From positions 1 through 6,069 of the forward strand of contig JADNEJ010000059.1 of the NCBI GenBank assembly GCA_016292295.1: a DNA stretch of 6,069 bases, in the 5' to 3' direction. The notes under the pieces are model-generated. The model was not told where the DNA came from. It searched no databases and saw nothing but the letters and a program-made list of their open reading frames with translations. Shown in pieces: positions 1 to 6,069 of this stretch (position 1 is its first letter; every line of letters begins with the position of its first letter). The stretch is from Candidatus Thiodictyon intracellulare (GTDB taxonomy: Bacteria; Pseudomonadota; Gammaproteobacteria; Chromatiales; Chromatiaceae). Made by a program: the position numbers and the translations under genes.

Positions 1-1
1 G

Positions 2-91
2 GGAGCGGCGACGCCGGGACTGAACAAGGTGGGCGGAATTATGATCAAGGCCGTCGCGGTCCATCGGGTGGAAGCGGTGCATCGGCAGTAG
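2..91 (+). CDS. Possible C-terminal end of a gene entering from the left (unidentified)
   Basis: From base 2 one plus-strand frame is open for 29 codons and stops at TAG (89-91). It reads GAATPGLNKVGGIMIKAVAV and then HRVEAVHRQ. G or C falls in most third positions, as expected for a real gene in this GC-rich DNA. However, 90 bases is too little to prove coding, and the opposite strand is also open over the same stretch. I do not recognise the protein. If the flanking repeat is a mobile element whose body extends leftward, this could be the tail of its gene; it could equally be an unrelated chromosomal gene or nothing. Confidence 0.22.
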   Translation, partial: GAATPGLNKVGGIMIKAVAVHRVEAVHRQ

Positions 92-101
92 CACTCCGGC
101 C

Positions 102-175
102 ATCGAGCGGCCATCTTGGGTTGATCCCGACAGTGTCCCGGACCCTCTGCCCCGACGGGGCCCCGAAGTCCGACA
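102..175 (+). repeat. Left copy of the flanking inverted repeat
   Basis: These 74 bases match the reverse complement of 5997-6069 with about 6 mismatches and one 1-base gap (about 91% identity, aligned by eye). The longest shared blocks are the one around gttgatcccgacagtgt and the one reading gccccgaagtccgaca. The repeat can fold: GTGTC (133-137) and GGAC (140-143) pair with GTCC (168-171) and GACAC (172-176), and CCCCG-A-CGGGG (150-160) forms an inner hairpin. No T-run follows, so it is not a standard terminator. Similarity may extend left of 102, because the right copy is cut off by the window end at that point. Confidence 0.85.
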
Positions 176-250
176 CGCGGCCAGCCGAAAACCGTCTCTT
201 TTTTGCCGCAAAAGCCCGTCCAAGGGCATCAGGCAGTAGCGCCGGTCGCT

Positions 251-268
251 AAGTCAGACAGGCTGCTA
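251..268 (+). repeat. Detached fragment of the repeat terminus
   Basis: Eighteen bases, aagtcagacaggctgcta, match the reverse complement of 5989-6006 with one mismatch, in the same orientation as the 102-175 copy. In the right copy this terminus directly adjoins the repeat. Here aagtccgaca (166-175) is followed by about 75 foreign bases and then aagtcagaca again (251-260) before ggctgcta. Similarity to the right copy stops after ctgcta on both sides, marking a likely element boundary. An 8-base direct repeat gctaagtc also occurs at 248-255 and 265-272. Confidence 0.6.
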
Positions 269-342
269 AGTCTTGGTCCTGGCCTTGGTGTTGCCCTCAA
301 TCTCGATCAAGCTTCGTTGCGCCCCGTCTCGCTCCTTACGCC

Positions 343-1290
343 TTAATCGGGCCACAACCCGCGGATGGCGGCGACCCCCTGGGCGCCGTGGCGGATGGCG
401 TCGGACAGGTCGGTGGGAGCGAGACCGCCCAGGGCGTAGACCGGCAGCGCGATGGGGTCGACCAGAGCGGCGAAGCGCGGCCAGCCCAGCGGGCGGGCCT
501 CGGGGTGGGTGGCGGTGGCCTTGACCGGTGAGAGGAGGGCGTAGTCGAGCCCCAGGGCGGCAGCGCGAGCGAGGTCGGCGGCGTCGTGACAGGAGGCGCC
601 GGCCAGGTCGCCGGGCTGGCCGGGGCGCTCGCTCAGGTCGGCCAGGTGCCGGGCGCTCAGATGTAGGCCGTGGCGGGGGCAGTCGGCAAGGCTTGCGGGG
701 TCGCGGTTGAGCAGGAGGCGGGCTGCGTTGGCGGCGCAGAGCGCATAGGCGCGTGCAGCCAGGTCCCGGTAGGCGGCGGCGTCGATCTCGTGGGCCCGTA
801 GTTGCACCAGCCGGGCACCGCCGCGGATCGCCTGCTCAAGCCGCGCCATGAGGGTTGCGGGGTCATGCGGGTCTGGGCCGGTGATGAGCAGCAGTTGGGG
901 CAGGCGCAGCGCAGTGATGATGGGGCGGTCGGCGGCGGGAAACCGGGTCGGGTCCATGGCTTCCGGGTGCAGCCAGGCTAGCGGTTGTCCCTCCCGACCT
1001 TGAGGGATGCCGGCATGGGCGCCGATGCGGCGCACCTCGAGCAGGATGTGGCGGTCGCCGTAGTCGTGGTGGATGCGGATCAGGGGGCGGCTGGTATAGG
1101 CCCGGATGCCGAGTTCCTCGTCCAACTCGCGTGCCAGGCCCTGCTCTGGGGTCTCACCGGGCTCCAGCTTGCCACCGGGGAATTCCCAGAGTCCGCCCTG
1201 GTGGGCGTGATCGGGGCGGCGGGTGACCAGGACCCGGCCCTGGTCGTCCTGGAGGGCGCCGGCCATGACGTGGATCTGCTTGCTGGGCAT
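343..1290 (-). CDS. Nudix (MutT-type) hydrolase fused to a ThiE/TenI-like domain
   Basis: This 315-residue, two-domain protein matches the gammaproteobacterial MutT–ThiE fusion family commonly found after argJ. Residues 1-130 are MutT-like: WEFPGGK (35-41), a complete Nudix box running from G40 through E46 and R54-E55-x2-E58-E59 to I62, DYGDRHI, and GREGQP with the equivalent of MutT E98 at E100. This predicts hydrolysis of oxidised dNTPs such as 8-oxo-dGTP, limiting mutation. Residues 132-313 form a TIM-barrel like thiamine-phosphate synthase: VQLRA, LLLNRD, GLHLSARH, GASCHDAADL, DYALLSPVKATATHP, YALGGL and GVAAIRGLW. The phosphate-binding end (GGL, IRGLW) is kept, but the usual lysine of QxRxK and the NDR motif are changed, so thiamine synthesis is doubtful. 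I chose the ATG at 1290 because homologues begin near KQIHV; an in-frame ATG at 1323 adds 11 unconserved residues. Neither start has a clear Shine-Dalgarno. The stop is TAA. Confidence 0.93.
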   Translation of the reverse strand: MPSKQIHVMAGALQDDQGRVLVTRRPDHAHQGGLWEFPGGKLEPGETPEQGLARELDEELGIRAYTSRPLIRIHHDYGDRHILLEVRRIGAHAGIPQGREGQPLAWLHPEAMDPTRFPAADRPIITALRLPQLLLITGPDPHDPATLMARLEQAIRGGARLVQLRAHEIDAAAYRDLAARAYALCAANAARLLLNRDPASLADCPRHGLHLSARHLADLSERPGQPGDLAGASCHDAADLARAAALGLDYALLSPVKATATHPEARPLGWPRFAALVDPIALPVYALGGLAPTDLSDAIRHGAQGVAAIRGLWPD

Positions 1291-1341
1291 CGGCACTGCT
1301 TGGTCCCGTAAGGAACAGTCCATTAGAAAATACTTTTCGCG

Positions 1342-1361
1342 TCGTTGTCGTTGTCGTAATC
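1342..1361 (+). repeat. Left arm of a perfect 20-bp inverted repeat
   Basis: The sequence tcgttgtcgttgtcgtaatc is the exact reverse complement of 1626-1645. The match stops sharply at both ends of the 20 bases. The arm is built from a repeated six-base unit (tcgttg). It lies in the predicted leader of the Nudix gene, 52 bases before the chosen start codon. Confidence 0.9.
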
Positions 1362-1414
1362 AAGGTTATCGTAGTGCCCCGGATTCCCTCGCACGCCAAG
1401 TTGCACGGCATTGC

Positions 1415-1443
1415 ATAGCAACTGTATATGGTTATCGAATCAA
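1415..1443 (-). promoter_or_regulatory. Candidate sigma-70 promoter for the Nudix-ThiE gene
   Basis: On the minus strand TTGATT (1443-1438) is followed after 17 bases by TGCTAT (1420-1415). The first matches the -35 consensus at 4 of 6 positions, the second the -10 at only 3 of 6, with ideal spacing in locally AT-rich DNA. Initiation near 1408 would give a leader of about 120 bases to the ATG at 1290. The -10 overlaps a small dyad, ttgc-tat-gcaa, and gttgc/gcaac (1400-1404 and 1418-1422) brackets it, so a repressor site is conceivable. This is a pattern match only. Confidence 0.3.
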
Positions 1444-1625
1444 TTTGTTACGCAGAATCTGGCGGCAATTCAGTGCGATGTAGGCGGGTGGGCGCCGGGA
1501 TCTGCCAGATTTCGGTGAGAAATCCGGCTGCCGGGGCTGGCTCAGAATCGGGAAGTCGTAGCCAATTTACTGAATAAATAGCCATGTGCGTTTGCTACAT
1601 AATGCCGAAGTTGCAGCGATTCTCC

Positions 1626-1645
1626 GATTACGACAACGACAACGA
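1626..1645 (+). repeat. Right arm of a perfect 20-bp inverted repeat
   Basis: The sequence gattacgacaacgacaacga is the exact reverse complement of 1342-1361. It lies 34 bases beyond the argJ stop codon. The two arms enclose a 264-base AT-richer segment. The spacing is too long for a simple terminator hairpin and suits either the ends of a small non-coding element or two independent copies of a dispersed motif. Confidence 0.9.
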
Positions 1646-1679
1646 TCGTGTTTGTGTTTAACTTGTTCTTAGCTCGTTA

Positions 1680-2894
1680 CTAAGACCGGTACTCCGCATT
1701 GATCCGCACGTAGTCGTAGGAGAGGTCGCAGGTGAGGATCTCGGCGGCGGACTCGCCGCGGCCAAGGGCGACGCGGATGAGGATCTTGGACGCGCGCATG
1801 ACGGCGGCGCCGGCGGCCTCGGTGTAGGTGGGCGCCCGCCCGCCGCCATCGATGATGAGCACGTCACCGAGCCAGACACGGACCCCGGCGATGGCCAGGT
1901 CCGCGATGCCGGCGCGGCCGACGGCGGCGAGGATGCGGCCCCAGTTGGGGTCCGAGGCGAAGAGCGCGGTCTTCACCAGCGGAGAGTGGGCGATGGTGTA
2001 GGCGACCTGGCGCGCCTCGGCGTGGTTTACGGCACCCTCGATGCGGACCGTCACCAGCTTGGTGGCGCCCTCGGCGTCGCGCACGATGGCGGTGGCCAGT
2101 TCAATGCAGACGGCGTCCAGGGCGGTCTGGAAGCCGTCATAGTCGGGGCTTACGGCGGCGACGATGGGGTCGTTGCCTAGGGCGCCGGTGGCGGCCAGGA
2201 CACAGGCGTCGTTGGTGGAGGTGTCGCCGTCCACGGTGATGGCGTTGAAGGAGCGCTCCACCGCGGCATGCAGACAGGCGGCGAGAAAACCGGGCTCCAC
2301 CGCCGCATCGGTGACCAGGAAGCCGAGCATGGTGGCCATGTCGGGGCAGATCATGCCGGCACCCTTGGCCATACCGGTGAGGGTGGCGGTGCGCCCGTCG
2401 CATGCGAACTGGCGCGAGACGAGCTTGGGTACCCGGTCCGTGGTCATGATGGCGCGGGCTGCCTCCGGCCAGTGGGTCGCGGCAAGTTCACCCAGGAGCC
2501 GGGGCAGGGCGGCGGCGATGCGCTCCACCGGCAGGTGCTCGCCGATGACGCCGGTGGAGAAGGGTAGGACGCTCCCCACCGGGTCGCCGGTCAGCTCGGC
2601 GACGACCTGGCAGGCGGCGGTGGCGTCCAGCAGGCCGCGGGCGCCGGTGCCGGCGTTGGCGTTGCCGGCATTGATCAGCCACCAGCGCGCTGTGCTCCCG
2701 CCCAGGTGAGTGCGGGCCAGGGTGACCGGGGCGGCACAGAAGGCGTTACGGGTGAAGACCGCCGCGCAGTCGGTGCCCGGGGCCAGTTCCACGAGCACCA
2801 GGTCGTCGCGGTCGCGGTAGCGGATGCCGGCCGCGCCCACGGCCAGACGCACGCCGGATACCGGTAGGAAGTGGAGTTCGGGCTGCTCGGTCAT
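1680..2894 (-). CDS. argJ: Glutamate N-acetyltransferase / N-acetylornithine acetyltransferase ArgJ
   Basis: ArgJ moves the acetyl group from N2-acetylornithine to glutamate, releasing ornithine and recycling the acetyl group in arginine synthesis; some members also use acetyl-CoA (bifunctional), which cannot be judged here. The product is 404 residues, the usual length. It is an Ntn-type enzyme made as a precursor that cuts itself: the site is in KGAGMICPDMATML (177-190), with cleavage expected before T188, which becomes the nucleophile. The oxyanion-hole pair is T114-G115 in STGVIGE. K177, E275 (RDAEGATK) and N399 near the C-terminus match family binding residues. DGDTSTND (222-229) and FASDPNWGR (312-320) are strong family signatures. 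The ATG lies 9 bases after the secA stop with no good Shine-Dalgarno, suggesting read-through transcription and possibly translational coupling. It ends with TAG. The cytoplasmic location is from family knowledge. Confidence 0.97.
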   Translation of the reverse strand: MTEQPELHFLPVSGVRLAVGAAGIRYRDRDDLVLVELAPGTDCAAVFTRNAFCAAPVTLARTHLGGSTARWWLINAGNANAGTGARGLLDATAACQVVAELTGDPVGSVLPFSTGVIGEHLPVERIAAALPRLLGELAATHWPEAARAIMTTDRVPKLVSRQFACDGRTATLTGMAKGAGMICPDMATMLGFLVTDAAVEPGFLAACLHAAVERSFNAITVDGDTSTNDACVLAATGALGNDPIVAAVSPDYDGFQTALDAVCIELATAIVRDAEGATKLVTVRIEGAVNHAEARQVAYTIAHSPLVKTALFASDPNWGRILAAVGRAGIADLAIAGVRVWLGDVLIIDGGGRAPTYTEAAGAAVMRASKILIRVALGRGESAAEILTCDLSYDYVRINAEYRS

Positions 2895-2903
2895 GGGTGG
2901 AAC

Positions 2904-5729
<2,826 letters not shown>

Positions 5730-5988
5730 CGTTGGGAGGAAGGGCCTTGTTGGATAATCGCCCGGATCTTACCGGATTCCCGCCCTGACCGCAGGCCCAG
5801 CGCTGAATGAGGGGTGGCAGAGCCATCCTGCGCGCGCCCCTGCGGTACGCGGATGAGTGGACAGTGGACGCAGGCGCCACGCCGGCGAAGGCATTCGGCG
5901 CTGCGCGTCGATGCGTCGGCCCGCTGCGCCGACGGTCCCGGGACGCCCCGAAGGGATCGCCTACCTTGCCAAAATTTGCCATCACCGC
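5730..5988. other. secA upstream region without a supported gene
   Basis: About 260 bases separate the secA start from the right repeat. An open minus-strand frame spans the region and runs into the secA start in another frame, but its arginine-rich, low-complexity product and its overlap with both the repeat and secA argue against a gene. A 7-bp stem, CGTCGGC/GCCGACG (5914-5920 and 5928-5934, 7-base loop), has no T-run and is not a terminator. AT-rich hexamers (taagat, gattat on the minus strand at about 5757-5775) might be part of a secA promoter, but I see no matching -35 box. Confidence 0.55.
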
Positions 5989-6069
5989 TAGCAGCCTGTC
6001 GGACTTCGGGGCCTCGTCGGGGCGGCGGGTCCGGTACACTGTCGGGATCAACCCCGATGGCCGCCCGAT
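5989..6069 (-). repeat. Right copy of the flanking inverted repeat, running off the window
   Basis: The reverse complement of 5997-6069 matches 102-175, and 5989-6006 matches the fragment at 251-268, so this copy is the more complete one. It begins tagcagcctgtcggacttc and reads outward through the right edge of the window. The outer stem seen in the left copy is partly weakened by changes (for example the a for c near 6035). Its full length and any encoded protein cannot be seen here. It could be the end of an insertion sequence, a MITE-like element or another dispersed intergenic repeat. Confidence 0.8.

Larger units (their letters stand above)
1..342. other. Gene-poor left flank with repeat remnants
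   Basis: This stretch lies beyond the 3' end of the Nudix gene. Apart from the possible gene tail at its left edge, I see no supported gene. It holds a 74-base repeat copy (102-175), about 75 bases of unrelated sequence containing a run of six T, and a detached fragment of the repeat end (251-268). No hairpin followed by a T-run in the minus direction marks a terminator for the secA-side genes. A short open minus-strand frame ending at the TAG beside 268 (reading SLIEIEGNTKARTKT) might be a decayed coding remnant, but it is too short to call. Confidence 0.6.
1291..1679. other. AT-richer intergenic gap between argJ and the Nudix gene
   Basis: This 389-base gap is clearly less GC-rich than the genes around it and has no supported gene. 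Open frames crossing it overlap real genes or read the repeated CGACAA unit as low-complexity protein (for example a run of threonines). It holds a perfect 20-bp inverted repeat enclosing about 264 bases, a candidate minus-strand promoter, and small dyads: aatctggc/gccagatt (1456-1463 and 1504-1511) and gatttc/gaaatc (1508-1513 and 1519-1524). None is followed by a T-run on the minus strand, so I call no terminator for argJ. Confidence 0.7.

Noticed and set aside
133..176. Foldable left repeat as a rho-independent terminator for the Nudix gene
   Set aside because: It is about 170 bases beyond the stop codon and has no T-run on its minus-strand downstream side; the structure is better explained as part of the repeated element.
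1342..1361. CRISPR-like or tandem-repeat array from the periodic tcgttg unit
   Set aside because: There are only about three short units with no spacers, and the only other copy is the single inverted arm at 1626-1645.
1154..1411. A minus-strand frame crossing the left 20-bp arm and the start of the Nudix gene
   Set aside because: Its low-complexity threonine run comes from reading the CGACAA repeat, and most of its length overlaps the Nudix domain out of frame.
1667..1685. Hairpin tcttag/ctaaga across the argJ stop codon as a terminator
   Set aside because: The stem is only 6 bp and AT-rich, with no T-run after it on the minus strand.
2164..2709. A 181-codon plus-strand frame inside argJ
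   Set aside because: It is a shadow of argJ, which is full length with all catalytic motifs on the other strand.

Overview
This window looks like chromosomal DNA from a high-GC proteobacterium, most likely a gammaproteobacterium. The evidence is the gene order secA–argJ–(MutT/ThiE fusion), which I know from gammaproteobacteria such as Pseudomonas. The SecA protein is also of proteobacterial type, with a CxCx8CH zinc tail. A member of the Chromatiales is my guess; I cannot settle it from the sequence alone.

Layout: all three confident genes are on the minus strand and read from right to left. secA (5729-2904) encodes the ATPase motor of the Sec protein export pathway. argJ (2894-1680) follows after only 9 bases and encodes the ornithine acetyltransferase of the cyclic arginine pathway. 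A 389-base, AT-richer gap (1291-1679) separates argJ from the last gene (1290-343), a Nudix hydrolase of MutT type fused to a ThiE/TenI-like domain. The three have no common pathway; they are housekeeping genes for secretion, amino-acid synthesis and nucleotide-pool sanitation that are conserved as neighbours. secA and argJ are probably co-transcribed. The third gene may have its own weak promoter in the gap.

Non-coding parts: the two ends of the window carry inverted copies of one repeat, about 91% identical over 74 bases (102-175 and 5997-6069). On the right this continues to a terminus reading tagcagcctgtc. A copy of the same terminus lies on the left at 251-268, displaced by about 85 bases. 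The secA block is therefore bracketed by two outward-pointing copies of a dispersed element that runs off the right edge of the window. The gap between argJ and the Nudix gene contains a second, unrelated perfect 20-bp inverted repeat (1342-1361 and 1626-1645).

The coding content is ordinary and I found no new multi-gene system. The points worth checking are the flanking repeats, the short inverted repeat, the altered ThiE site and Asn119-equivalent in the fusion protein, and the insertion in SecA.
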